Positions 44,831-53,282 of a stretch of DNA of 64,000 nucleotides are shown here, in pieces. Origin of the DNA: Aureisphaera galaxeae (GTDB lineage: Bacteria; Bacteroidota; Bacteroidia; Flavobacteriales; Flavobacteriaceae); NCBI RefSeq assembly GCF_028561275.1, contig NZ_JAQQTF010000004.1, positions 620,001 to 684,000 of the forward strand, read 5' to 3'. Numbering within the stretch: the stretch's first letter is position 1; every line of letters begins with the position of its first letter. The notes beneath the pieces were generated by a model. It was not told the DNA's origin, searched no databases, and saw nothing but the letters and a program-made list of their open reading frames with translations. A program made the translations under genes and the position numbers.

Positions 44831-46864
44831 TTGATAGCAGAAACCATACTATACATAGTGATTTCGGTCGTAGTGGCACTGGCTTTAGTGCTCTTCATGT
44901 ATGGATATAAAACCAAATACACCAGAAGGCTTCGTTTGCTTTTTGGTGTTTTGCGTTTTTGTACACTATTGAGTTTGTTCCTTTTGCTGATAAATCCGAA
45001 ATTCAGAAATAATAGCTATACCATACAAAAGCCAAAATTAACGGTGTTGGTAGACAATTCTTCTTCCGTGATAGAATTGGGCAAGGCGCAAGAAGTATCT
45101 GGATTTGTAGCGGCCTTGCAAAATCACTCAGATCTTAACGATAAATTCGATCTAGGGTTCTATGCATTTGGAGACGATTTGGATGAAATGGATTCCCTTT
45201 CCTTTGCAGAAAAGAAGACCCATATTTCCAAAGCGCTGAAAACCAGCAATGAAATCTTTAAGAATGAATTGGCTCCCACAGTGTTAATCACTGATGGGAA
45301 TCAGACCTTGGGTCAGGATTATGAATTCTTGGGAGATTCGTATGGAAATAAGATTTTTCCTGTTGTTGTGGGCGATTCCACTGCCTATGTAGATCTTAAG
45401 ATTGAGCAGCTGAATACCAATCGCTATTCCTTTTTGAAGAATGAGTTTCCTGTTGAAGCTGTAGTAGTGTATAGTGGGGAAAGCCCGATTAATGCTCGTT
45501 TCACCATTTCTAAATCGGGAGCATCGGCCTATTCTCAGAATCTATCTTTTTCAAAAGAAAACAATACCCAAACGGTGAACCTCACCCTTCCCGCCACCCG
45601 TGTGGGATTGCAACGTTATTATGCTCAGATTCAACCATTGGACGAAGAGAAGAACAAGGTAAACAATGGCAAAGCCTTTGCGGTAGAGGTGATCGATCAA
45701 TCTACCAATGTGCTTATCATAAGTGATATTATTCACCCCGATTTGGGAGCCTTGAAGAAATCCATAGAAAGCAATGAGCAGCGTAAGGTTGCTTTTGCCA
45801 AACCGGCCGAAGCTGCAACCCTACTGAACGATTATCAATTAATCATCCTCTTTCAACCCAACCGAAAGTTCGCTCCTGTTTACATTGAAATAGAAAAGCT
45901 AAGAAAGAACACTTGGACCTTTACAGGCGCGGAAACCGATTGGAATTTCCTGAATAATGTTCAGGATAACTTCCGAAAGGACGCTACGGGTGAAACGGAG
46001 AACATATCAGGACAATTGAATCCCAACTACGGGGCCTTTGCCTTGGATGATTTAGGTTTTGAGGATTTCCCACCGCTATTGGCCGAATTTGGAGATCTTT
46101 CCATTTTGGTACCTCATGAAGTGATCCTTCAACAATCCATTAATGGTTTTTCTACGGGATCACCTTTATTCGCCTCGGTGGATAACAATGGTGTCCGTGA
46201 CGCCATTTGGGATGCACAAGGGCTTTGGAAATGGAGGGCGCAGTCGTACCTAGGAGACTCTAGTTTTGAGGATTTCGATGATTTCATTGGCCGAATGGTG
46301 CAGTATTTGGCCTCCAATAAAAGGAGAAGTCGTTTGGAGGTTACTTCAGAAACCTTTTACTATAATAACAATCCACTCTTAATTTCCGCTCAGTATTTCG
46401 ACAAGAACTTCGTGTTCGACAATAGGGCGCAATTGCTTATCTCTGTTACCAATAAAGAAACCGAAGAGATAACACGGTTTCCTATGTTGTTGAAAAACAA
46501 TTATTACGAAGTAGATTTGAATAGCCTTCCCGCTGGGGACTACAGTTTTACGGTATCGGTACGGGATGAAGGGGTAGCGCGCAGTGGCAGTTTTACCCTT
46601 TTGGATTTCAACGTAGAACAACAATTCTTGAATGCCGACGTAACAAAACTTACCCGATTAGCGACCCATACAGGCGGAAACGTATTTTTCTTGAACCAAG
46701 GAGAAGGAATGGTAAATCAGTTAATGGAAGACGATAGCTTTCGCTCCATTCAGAAAACCGAACAAAAAGTAGTACCTTTAATAGATTGGAAATATCTGTT
46801 GGGGATTATGGTTTTGACGCTTTCCTTAGAGTGGTTTATCAGAAAATACAACGGACTTATATAA
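44831..46864 (+). CDS. Large membrane-anchored vWA-like protein
   Basis: A 677-residue protein from a TTG start at 44831, which is needed to keep the first of two N-terminal hydrophobic helices (about 2-22 and 38-56). A vWA-like domain follows with DNSSS (MIDAS-type, near 75) and VLITDGNQTLGQD near 155. The middle has a Rossmann/GATase-like stretch (NVLIISDIIHPDLGALKKSIE), and the end has beta-sandwich strands plus a C-terminal hydrophobic helix (LLGIMVLTLSLEWFIRKY). This layout matches a Bacteroidota family of unknown function. It is 22 nt upstream of the SPFH gene and likely co-transcribed. Confidence 0.75.
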   Translation: MIAETILYIVISVVVALALVLFMYGYKTKYTRRLRLLFGVLRFCTLLSLFLLLINPKFRNNSYTIQKPKLTVLVDNSSSVIELGKAQEVSGFVAALQNHSDLNDKFDLGFYAFGDDLDEMDSLSFAEKKTHISKALKTSNEIFKNELAPTVLITDGNQTLGQDYEFLGDSYGNKIFPVVVGDSTAYVDLKIEQLNTNRYSFLKNEFPVEAVVVYSGESPINARFTISKSGASAYSQNLSFSKENNTQTVNLTLPATRVGLQRYYAQIQPLDEEKNKVNNGKAFAVEVIDQSTNVLIISDIIHPDLGALKKSIESNEQRKVAFAKPAEAATLLNDYQLIILFQPNRKFAPVYIEIEKLRKNTWTFTGAETDWNFLNNVQDNFRKDATGETENISGQLNPNYGAFALDDLGFEDFPPLLAEFGDLSILVPHEVILQQSINGFSTGSPLFASVDNNGVRDAIWDAQGLWKWRAQSYLGDSSFEDFDDFIGRMVQYLASNKRRSRLEVTSETFYYNNNPLLISAQYFDKNFVFDNRAQLLISVTNKETEEITRFPMLLKNNYYEVDLNSLPAGDYSFTVSVRDEGVARSGSFTLLDFNVEQQFLNADVTKLTRLATHTGGNVFFLNQGEGMVNQLMEDDSFRSIQKTEQKVVPLIDWKYLLGIMVLTLSLEWFIRKYNGLI

Positions 46865-46885
46865 ATAACCAAAAAGCATAGAATT

Positions 46886-47701
46886 ATGGACAAATTACCT
46901 AAGTTGGGGATTCCTATCATTATTATTTTAGTGATTGCGATAATCACATTGGCCAAGTCGGCCGTAACAATTGGCTCTGGGCAGTCGGGAGTGCTCTATA
47001 AAACCTTTGGAGGTGGTGTTGTAACCGACAAACCGCCATTAGGGGAAGGATTTCATATCATAGCACCTTGGAACGATGTCATCGTATATGAGGTGCGTCA
47101 GCAAGAGCTTTTCGAAACCATGAAAGTACTTTCTTCCAATGGTTTGGAAATTACCATTGATGCTTCTGCATGGTATCAACCGGTATGGAATGACCTTGGA
47201 AAATTACACCAAGAGAAGGGCGAGAACTACTTACAGCGTGTTATTCAACCTGCCATTCGAAGTGCCGCGCGTAGTGTGGTAGGGCGTTATACACCCGAAC
47301 AGCTGTATTCCAGTAAGCGGGATGCCATTCAGGAGGAGATTTTTGAAGAGACAAAGAAGATTTTGGACAATCAGTATGTGCAATTGAACGAAGTACTGGT
47401 TCGAGATGTAACACTACCAGCGACCATTAAAGACGCGATCGAGCGTAAACTGAAACAAGAGCAGGAGTCATTGGAGTATGAATTCCGTCTGGTAACGGCA
47501 GAAAAAGAAGCCGAGCGTCAGAGAATTGAGGCACAGGGTAAGGCGGATGCCAACAAGATTTTAAGTGCTTCATTAACCGATAAGATTCTTCAAGATAAAG
47601 GAATTGAAGCAACGCTTAAGCTTTCCGAATCTCCTAACAGCAAAGTAGTGGTGGTAGGTTCTGGCGAAAGCGGGTTGCCACTTATCCTAGGAAATAATTA
47701 A
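46886..47701 (+). CDS. Prohibitin-like SPFH-domain membrane protein
   Basis: A 271-residue protein with one N-terminal membrane helix (IPIIIILVIAIITLAKSAVTIG), then the SPFH/band 7 domain (28-190: GQSGVLYKTFGGGVVTDKPPLGEGFHIIAPWND, SSNGLEITIDASAWYQP) and an alanine- and glutamate-rich coiled coil (KEAERQRIEAQGKADANKI). SPFH proteins form ring-like membrane scaffolds that often protect or organise other membrane proteins. Its partner may be the vWA-like protein upstream. Confidence 0.88.
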   Translation: MDKLPKLGIPIIIILVIAIITLAKSAVTIGSGQSGVLYKTFGGGVVTDKPPLGEGFHIIAPWNDVIVYEVRQQELFETMKVLSSNGLEITIDASAWYQPVWNDLGKLHQEKGENYLQRVIQPAIRSAARSVVGRYTPEQLYSSKRDAIQEEIFEETKKILDNQYVQLNEVLVRDVTLPATIKDAIERKLKQEQESLEYEFRLVTAEKEAERQRIEAQGKADANKILSASLTDKILQDKGIEATLKLSESPNSKVVVVGSGESGLPLILGNN

Positions 47702-47722
47702 TCGAATATCATTTCGAATGAA

Positions 47723-47748
47723 AAGCGGAAGGAAACTTCCGCTTTTTT
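47723..47748 (+). terminator. Strong intrinsic terminator after SPFH gene
   Basis: AAGCGGAAG (47723-47731) pairs with CTTCCGCTT (47736-47744) around a GAAA tetraloop, followed by T's to 47748. The 9-bp stem and GNRA loop make this the clearest terminator in the window. Confidence 0.95.
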
Positions 47749-47765
47749 AATTCTATATTTGAAAT

Positions 47766-48185
47766 ATGAAAATCATCATCATCAACGGTCCTAATCTAAA
47801 TCTACTGGGTAAGCGGGAAACCGATATCTATGGCAATCTTTCTTTTGAAGATTTTTTCAATACGTTGAAAGAAAAATATTCCCAAGTAGATGTATCGTAT
47901 TTCCAATCGAATGTGGAAGGAGAGTTGATCGATAAATTACAGGAAGTAGGCTTTTCCTATGACGGTATTATTCTAAATGCTGCGGCCTATACACATACTT
48001 CGGTGGGCATCGGGGATGCCGTAAAAGCGATAGAAACTCCTGTGGTAGAAGTACACATATCCAATACCTTCGCTAGGGAAGAATACCGACACCAATCCTA
48101 CATTTCGGCAGGTGCGAAAGGGGTTATTCTAGGTTTCGGATTACAGAGTTATGAACTTGCCTTAGAAAGCTTCATTTCAGAATAA
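47766..48185 (+). CDS. aroQ: Type II 3-dehydroquinate dehydratase
   Basis: A 139-residue enzyme of the shikimate pathway converting 3-dehydroquinate to 3-dehydroshikimate. Catalytic lid INGPNLNLLGKRETDIYG near 5-22 (Y in the lid), QSNVEGELIDKLQE near 51, substrate-binding LNAAAYTHTSVGIGDAV near 74-90, and VEVHISNTFAREEYRHQSYIS near 97. The C-terminus is KGVILGFGLQSYELALESFI. A diverged copy of this last segment occurs 580 bp downstream (48768-48827). Confidence 0.95.
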   Translation: MKIIIINGPNLNLLGKRETDIYGNLSFEDFFNTLKEKYSQVDVSYFQSNVEGELIDKLQEVGFSYDGIILNAAAYTHTSVGIGDAVKAIETPVVEVHISNTFAREEYRHQSYISAGAKGVILGFGLQSYELALESFISE

Positions 48186-48199
48186 TTGCTTGGAATGCT

Positions 48200-48676
48200 A
48201 TGAAACGATTTGCTTTACTTCTTACTTTTTGCCTTGTGATTTCCTCGTCCCTATATGGGCAAGCAAAGGTTGGTGTAAGAGGCGGTGTTAACCTCACCTT
48301 TTTTAACGAAAACCAAGAACAGTTTGGACTAAATGCCGACGCTGAAGTTGGTTATTTTGGGGGGATTTTTGTCGATGTTACGATATCGGAACAATTTCAC
48401 ATTCAACCGGAGGCCTTGTACGCCGGAGTGGGTGAATTCGAGTTTATAAATGCGCCGATTTATGCAAAATATTATGTAGCTGATAGTGTTAGCCTGGCTG
48501 TGGGCCCCAGCCTAAATTATTTTTTCGATTTCTTCATCAATAAGCTCAAAGTGAGAGCCGATATTAGCGCGGCCTATCACTTTTCGGAATCCGTCGAAAC
48601 AAATTTAAAATACACCCTTGGGTTTGAAGAACTATCTCCCAATGTACTATTTCTGGGAGTGGGAATTAAATTATAA
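48200..48676 (+). CDS. Outer membrane beta-barrel protein, small
   Basis: A 158-residue protein with a signal peptide (cleavage near YGQ, residue 21) and alternating polar/hydrophobic strands typical of small outer-membrane barrels (KVGVRGGVNLTFF, VGYFGGIFVDVTISEQFHIQPEALYAGVG, VGPSLNYFFDF) with a hydrophobic last strand (LFLGVGIKL). It matches the PorT/OmpW-like barrel type (Pfam OMP_b-brl) loosely. It begins 15 nt after aroQ and lies inside the segment bounded by aroQ and lpdA scars. Confidence 0.75.
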   Translation: MKRFALLLTFCLVISSSLYGQAKVGVRGGVNLTFFNENQEQFGLNADAEVGYFGGIFVDVTISEQFHIQPEALYAGVGEFEFINAPIYAKYYVADSVSLAVGPSLNYFFDFFINKLKVRADISAAYHFSESVETNLKYTLGFEELSPNVLFLGVGIKL

Positions 48677-48686
48677 ATTGATAAAT

Positions 48687-48713
48687 GCGACCCGAACGAG
48701 TGTCGCTTTTTTT
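48687..48713 (+). terminator. Terminator after the barrel protein gene
   Basis: GCGAC (48687-48691) pairs with GTCGC (48702-48706), followed by seven T. The short stem suggests moderate strength. Confidence 0.7.
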
Positions 48714-48733
48714 AATTCTTATGGGTTATCCGA

Positions 48734-48757
48734 TAGATGAATCACCTCGTCATAGGC
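48734..48757 (-). pseudogene. Fragment of a second lpdA 3' end
   Basis: Read on the minus strand this segment gives AYDEVIHL, identical to the last eight residues of the functional LpdA at 51088, while most of the codons differ only in silent positions. The plus-strand bases just before it (about 48716-48730, TTCTTATGGGTTATCC) also resemble the sequence next to the real lpdA stop (TTTCTATGTGTTATGC, 51068-51083). No start or other lpdA sequence is attached, so it is a remnant. Confidence 0.7.
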
Positions 48758-48767
48758 CCGTACCAAC

Positions 48768-48827
48768 GGCGTTATTCTAGGTCTTAAGTTACGGAGTTAC
48801 AAACTGGCTTTAGAAAACTTCATTTAA
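48768..48827 (+). pseudogene. Fragment of a second aroQ 3' end
   Basis: In frame it reads GVILGLKLRSYKLALENFI then stop, matching the end of AroQ at 48123-48185 (GVILGFGLQSYELALESFI) at 14 of 19 residues. The nucleotide match starts with 12 identical bases (GTTATTCTAGGT). It directly follows the lpdA fragment, giving a junction lpdA-end/aroQ-end in the reverse of the native order. It is a recombination or duplication scar. Confidence 0.85.
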
Positions 48828-48859
48828 AATTGTAGCTTTATAGGACTAAACAACCGCCT

Positions 48860-51037
48860 ATGAAGCATATTTACATACTACTCATATTCTGTTTTTCTTT
48901 TGGATCTATAATCGGCCAGGATCATTCTGTGGCTCGTGAATGGAATGAAGAATTGTTAGCGGCCATACGGAACGATTTTGCTAGGCCTACGGTACATGCG
49001 CGAAACCTTTTTCATAGTTCTATGCTTATGTACGATGCATGGGCCCTTTTAGATCCCACGGCCACCACTATGTTTTTGGGAAGGAACTTCGGAGGATTTA
49101 ATGTTCCTTTTAATGGCATTCAGGAGCCTACTGATCCAGAGGCAGCTGTACATGAAGCTATTAGTTATGCGATGTTTCGATTGCTGTCCCATCGATTTGC
49201 CAATTCGCCCAATGCGGAAGAAACACTAATCGCATTAGAAAGTAGGTTTCTTTCCTATTCGTACGATCCCTCTTTCGAAAGCACCGATTATTCCGACGGC
49301 TCCTACGCCGCTTTGGGTAATTATTTGGCCCAACAAATGATCGCCTTTGGGCTTCAGGACAATGCGAACGAGCAAAACGAATACGAGAATCAGTTTTACG
49401 AACCTGTAAACGAACCCTTGGTCTTGGATCTATATGAGGACAATAGCGAAATAGATCCGAATAGATGGCAACCCTTGGCCTTTGAAGTTTTTATCGATCA
49501 ATCGGGGAATACCTTTCCTACCGATGTTCCAGACTTCCTAAGTCCGGAGTGGGGGCAGGTTACAAATTTTGCGTTGGATAATAATGCGCTTGAGATATTC
49601 AATGTAGATGGCTTCGATTATTATGTGTTCAATAATCCGGGACCGCCGTCATATATTACCGAAATGAGCGATCCTTTGGACGATCCTTATAAATGGGGTT
49701 TCGCATTGGTGGCTTCTTGGTCCAAGCATTTAGATCCTGCAGACGGTGTCACCATCGACATTTCCCCTGCGAGTATCGGAAACATACAGAGCTATCCCAC
49801 CAATTTCGCCGAATACCAGCAGTTTTATGATTTTGAAAATGGAGGTGACAATGGAATTGGTCACGCTGTAAATCCAGCCACAGGATTGCCGTATGAACCA
49901 CAAATGGTGCCGAGAGGGGACTATGCTCGTGTATTGGCCGAATTTTGGGCCGATGGTCCTGACTCCGAAACCCCGCCGGGTCATTGGTATACAATTTTGA
50001 ATTACGTAAGCGATCATCCTTTATTGGTGAAACAACTACAAGGAGCAGGGCCGGTTTTGGAGGACCTAGAGTGGGATGTGAAATTGTACATTCTATTGGG
50101 TGCTGCTATGCATGACAGTGCCGTGAATACATGGGGCCTTAAGGGATACTATGATTATATACGTCCCATTTCTGCTTTGCGATACATGGCAAGTAAAGGG
50201 CAGAGTTCGGACCCAACCCTGCAAGGCTATGATCCTGATGGATTACCATTACTTACGGGTCTTACAGAAATTATTGAAGTAGGGGATCCGCTAGCTGGTG
50301 ACAATAATGAGCATGTAGGAAAATGTAAGGTGTATGCTTGGAAAGGCCCTGATTATATCGATGATCCCGATACAGATGTGGCAGGGGTAGATTGGATTCT
50401 GGCCGAAAGATGGTGGCCCTATCAACGGCCTACCTTTGTTACTCCACCTTTTGCTGGATATATTTCGGGACACTCCACTTTTTCCAGTGCTGCAGCTAAG
50501 ATTTTGGAAATGGCTACGGGAGATCCATTCTTTCCGGGAGGAATGGGGACCTTCGATGTAGCTCAAAACGAATTTTTGGTGTTCGAAGATGGCCCATCGG
50601 TAGATTTTACCTTACAATGGGCGACTTACAAAGATGCATCGGATCAAACAAGTTTATCCCGTATTTGGGGAGGAATTCATCCGCCAATAGACGACATTCC
50701 CGGCAGGATTTTGGGAGAGGGGATAGGCGAAGATGTCTTCGACAAGGCATTGGACTATTTTGATGGAGTACTGAATGTGGAAGAAATAGAGATGAAAAGA
50801 TATTCCATGTACCCAAATCCATCCTCCGATGAAGTCTTTATTGAAGGGTTGGAGCACAAACCACAACATATTCAGGTATTGAGTATAGATGGCAAGCTTA
50901 TGGAAGTCTCTCTTGATACTCACTTGAATGATAATAAGATCAAATTGTCGGTGAGTGCATTACAAGCGGGAATTTATTTCATCCAACTTACCGATCCGGA
51001 CAATCATATTGAGACCTTGAAATTGATAAAGGAATAA
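48860..51037 (+). CDS. T9SS-exported vanadium haloperoxidase/PAP2-like protein
   Basis: A 725-residue protein with a signal peptide (cleavage near IGQ, residue 20). The acid-phosphatase/haloperoxidase fold is supported by three motifs in order: K-x6-R-P in KGYYDYIRPISALRY near 427-441, GYISGHSTFSSAAA (P/S-G-H type) near 533-546, and SLSRIWGGIHPPIDDIPGR (R-x4-5-H) near 598-616. Residues 650-725 are a T9SS sorting domain (YSMYPNPSSDEVFIEG ... AGIYFIQLTD ... LKLIKE). It may be a haloperoxidase or a phosphatase; vanadate binding cannot be proven from sequence. Confidence 0.85.
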   Translation: MKHIYILLIFCFSFGSIIGQDHSVAREWNEELLAAIRNDFARPTVHARNLFHSSMLMYDAWALLDPTATTMFLGRNFGGFNVPFNGIQEPTDPEAAVHEAISYAMFRLLSHRFANSPNAEETLIALESRFLSYSYDPSFESTDYSDGSYAALGNYLAQQMIAFGLQDNANEQNEYENQFYEPVNEPLVLDLYEDNSEIDPNRWQPLAFEVFIDQSGNTFPTDVPDFLSPEWGQVTNFALDNNALEIFNVDGFDYYVFNNPGPPSYITEMSDPLDDPYKWGFALVASWSKHLDPADGVTIDISPASIGNIQSYPTNFAEYQQFYDFENGGDNGIGHAVNPATGLPYEPQMVPRGDYARVLAEFWADGPDSETPPGHWYTILNYVSDHPLLVKQLQGAGPVLEDLEWDVKLYILLGAAMHDSAVNTWGLKGYYDYIRPISALRYMASKGQSSDPTLQGYDPDGLPLLTGLTEIIEVGDPLAGDNNEHVGKCKVYAWKGPDYIDDPDTDVAGVDWILAERWWPYQRPTFVTPPFAGYISGHSTFSSAAAKILEMATGDPFFPGGMGTFDVAQNEFLVFEDGPSVDFTLQWATYKDASDQTSLSRIWGGIHPPIDDIPGRILGEGIGEDVFDKALDYFDGVLNVEEIEMKRYSMYPNPSSDEVFIEGLEHKPQHIQVLSIDGKLMEVSLDTHLNDNKIKLSVSALQAGIYFIQLTDPDNHIETLKLIKE

Positions 51038-51043
51038 AAAGAA

Positions 51044-51067
51044 AAGAGGGCCTTGGCCCTCTTTTTT
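51044..51067. terminator. Bidirectional terminator between the haloperoxidase-like gene and lpdA
   Basis: AAGAGGGCC (51044-51052) pairs with GGCCCTCTT (51055-51063), with T's to 51067 on the plus strand and an A-rich run on the other side that serves the minus-strand lpdA. The two genes converge here. Confidence 0.9.
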
Positions 51068-51087
51068 GTTTCTATGTGTTATGCACT

Positions 51088-52464
51088 TTACAAGTGAATT
51101 ACTTCGTCGTATGCATCTGCCACAGCTTCCATCACGGCTTCGCTCATGGTAGGGTGCGGGTGAATGGCTTTTAGTACTTCGTGCCCCGTGGTTTCCAATT
51201 TACGGGCCACTACGGCTTCGGCAATCATATCGGTAACTCCGGCACCGATCATGTGGCATCCTAACCACTCTCCATATTTGGCATCGAAGATTACTTTTAC
51301 AAAACCGTCCTTCGTTCCAGCTGCACTGGCTTTACCGCTGGCGGAGAATGGGAATTTACCCACTTTAAGATCGTATCCTTGCTCTTTCGCTTGCTTTTCG
51401 GTCAAACCAACGCTCGCAATCTCTGGCGAGGTATAAGTACATCCAGGGATGTTTCCATAGTCGATGGCCTCTACATGCATTCCCGCGATTTTTTCAACAC
51501 AGGTAATACCTTCGGCAGAAGCAACGTGCGCTAGGGCAGGGCCCGGGGTTACATCGCCAATGGCGTAATATCCAGGGATATTGGTCTGGTACCAGTCGTT
51601 CACCATAACCTTTCCTCTGTCTTGAACAATACCTACATCTTCCAATCCAATCCCTTCAATGTTTGTTTGAATTCCTACTGCAGATAGTACAACATCGGCT
51701 TCCAATACTTCTTCACCTTTCTTGGTCTTCACGGTAGCTTTCACGCCTTTACCAGAAGTGTCTACACTTAATACCTCAGAATTGGTCATCACCTTAATAC
51801 CAGACTTCTTGAAGATACGCTCAAATTGCTTGGATACTTCCTCGTCCTCTAACGGTACTAGGTTGGGAAGGTATTCTACGATAGTTACTTCGGTTCCCAT
51901 GGAGTTATAGAAATTGGAGAATTCTACTCCAATGGCTCCGCTACCTACAACGATCATACTTTTAGGTTGCTTGGCTAGGCTCATGGCTTCACGATAGCCA
52001 ATTACTTTCTTTCCGTCCTGCGGAAGACTAGGTAATTGACGGGAACGAGCTCCTGTAGCAATGATAATATGGTCGGCGCTGTATTCTTTGCCATCTACAT
52101 CGATCTTTTTGCCTGGCTTCAATTTTCCGAAACCTTCAATCACATCGATTTTGTTCTTTTTCATAAGGAACTGTACTCCTTTACTCATTCCTTCAGCAAC
52201 ACCACGGCTACGTTCCACCACTTTACCAAAGTCCTTGTCGTACTCCTTTACCGTAAGACCATAGTCTTCGGCATGCTTTAAATATTCGAAAACCTGAGCA
52301 CTTTTCAATAATGCTTTGGTAGGGATACATCCCCAGTTAAGGCAAACGCCTCCTAGGCTTTCTTTTTCAACAATAGCGGTCTTAAAACCCAATTGAGAGG
52401 CGCGAATGGCGGCTACATATCCACCGGGGCCACTTCCTAAAACGATGATATCATATTTGCTCAT
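51088..52464 (-). CDS. lpdA: Dihydrolipoyl dehydrogenase
   Basis: A 458-residue FAD enzyme, the E3 subunit of pyruvate and 2-oxoglutarate dehydrogenases. FAD site VLGSGPGGYVAAIRASQLG near 6-24, redox disulfide GGVCLNWGCIPTKALL near 38-53, NAD site VVGSGAIGVEFSNFYNSMG near 170, and the catalytic His-Glu in HEVLKAIHPHPTMSEAVME near 430-448. The 3' end (AYDEVIHL) has a diverged duplicate at 48734. The E1 and E2 genes are not in the window. Confidence 0.95.
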   Translation of the reverse strand: MSKYDIIVLGSGPGGYVAAIRASQLGFKTAIVEKESLGGVCLNWGCIPTKALLKSAQVFEYLKHAEDYGLTVKEYDKDFGKVVERSRGVAEGMSKGVQFLMKKNKIDVIEGFGKLKPGKKIDVDGKEYSADHIIIATGARSRQLPSLPQDGKKVIGYREAMSLAKQPKSMIVVGSGAIGVEFSNFYNSMGTEVTIVEYLPNLVPLEDEEVSKQFERIFKKSGIKVMTNSEVLSVDTSGKGVKATVKTKKGEEVLEADVVLSAVGIQTNIEGIGLEDVGIVQDRGKVMVNDWYQTNIPGYYAIGDVTPGPALAHVASAEGITCVEKIAGMHVEAIDYGNIPGCTYTSPEIASVGLTEKQAKEQGYDLKVGKFPFSASGKASAAGTKDGFVKVIFDAKYGEWLGCHMIGAGVTDMIAEAVVARKLETTGHEVLKAIHPHPTMSEAVMEAVADAYDEVIHL

Positions 52465-52538
52465 AAGAGTACTTGTATTGACTTGTTTTTTGAAGTAGCG
52501 AATTTACGAAATAAATAGGCACCTGAAAAAGTTAGCAC

Positions 52539-52591
52539 AAAAAAACGAGCACCGATAAAACCTAAGGGATTCAAAAGCTATCAGCACTCGT
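52539..52591 (-). terminator. Intrinsic terminator after small basic lipoprotein gene
   Basis: On the minus strand, 52591-52579 pairs with 52557-52545 over 13 positions with three G-U pairs, followed by a run of about seven U. The loop is 21 nt. This is placed to end the small lipoprotein transcript before lpdA. Confidence 0.75.
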
Positions 52592-52612
52592 GATTTGGGA
52601 AATCTTCCTGTT

Positions 52613-52828
52613 TTACATTCCAATTAAAACATATCCCCTTCGGGTTTTTCGGTAATGATTTCCGTTCCATTTATAGTAGCGCTTTCCTTTCACTACCACT
52701 ACGGTGTGATTTCTAGGAGCTTTGCTTACAACGACTACATTGCGTTGTGGAGTGGTATGTACGACCCGCGTAGCACAGGAAGTGGTTCCAAAGAGTACTA
52801 TAGCGAGAAGAAACAGTAACTTTTTCAT
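52613..52828 (-). CDS. Small basic lipoprotein
   Basis: A 71-residue protein: signal peptide and lipobox (FGTTSC, Cys 18) and then a strongly basic, valine-rich mature part (VVHTTPQRNVVVVSKAPRNHTVVVV, KGKRYYKWNGNHYRKTRRGYVLIGM). The basic beta-type sequence could bind lipopolysaccharide or nucleic acid, but no family is recognised. It has its own terminator and lies 57 nt downstream of msrB on the same strand. Confidence 0.7.
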   Translation of the reverse strand: MKKLLFLLAIVLFGTTSCATRVVHTTPQRNVVVVSKAPRNHTVVVVKGKRYYKWNGNHYRKTRRGYVLIGM

Positions 52829-52885
52829 AAGAGTGTTTGTTTATGGTTACACTCCTATGACTAAGGAAGCTAGGAAAGGTTTAAT

Positions 52886-53281
52886 TTATTCCTTGTTGAA
52901 GTCTACCGAGAGCGAATTAACGCAATAGCGTTGTCCGGTTTGGGTTGGGCCGTCGTTAAAGACATGGCCCAAATGACTGCCACAGGTGGCACAAAGGATT
53001 TCGGTGCGGATCATCCCATGGGAGGTATCCCGAATGTATTCTATGGAACCTTCTATGGATTCGTCGAAAGAAGGCCATCCGCATCCACTTTCGAATTTGC
53101 TATTACTTTCAAAAAGAGGCGTGTGGCAAGCACCACACGCGTAGGTTCCCTTTTCGAAATGTAAGTTATAGGTTCCGGTGAAAGGTCGCTCTGTTCCTTT
53201 TTGGCGCAGGATACGGTAACGATCCGGCCCCAATTCGGCGAGCCACTCTTCTTCGGATTTATGTATAGGATACTTACTCAT
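52886..53281 (-). CDS. msrB: Peptide-methionine (R)-S-oxide reductase, cytoplasmic type
   Basis: A 131-residue MsrB reducing methionine-R-sulfoxide in proteins. Zinc cysteines are in CGACHTPLF (near 48) and CATCGSHLGHVF (near 97), and the catalytic cysteine is in RYCVNSLSV near 121. No export signal is seen, so it acts in the cytoplasm. A second, lipid-anchored MsrB gene is directly upstream (1 nt apart), so both sit on one transcript. Confidence 0.95.
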   Translation of the reverse strand: MSKYPIHKSEEEWLAELGPDRYRILRQKGTERPFTGTYNLHFEKGTYACGACHTPLFESNSKFESGCGWPSFDESIEGSIEYIRDTSHGMIRTEILCATCGSHLGHVFNDGPTQTGQRYCVNSLSVDFNKE

Positions 53282-53282
53282 A

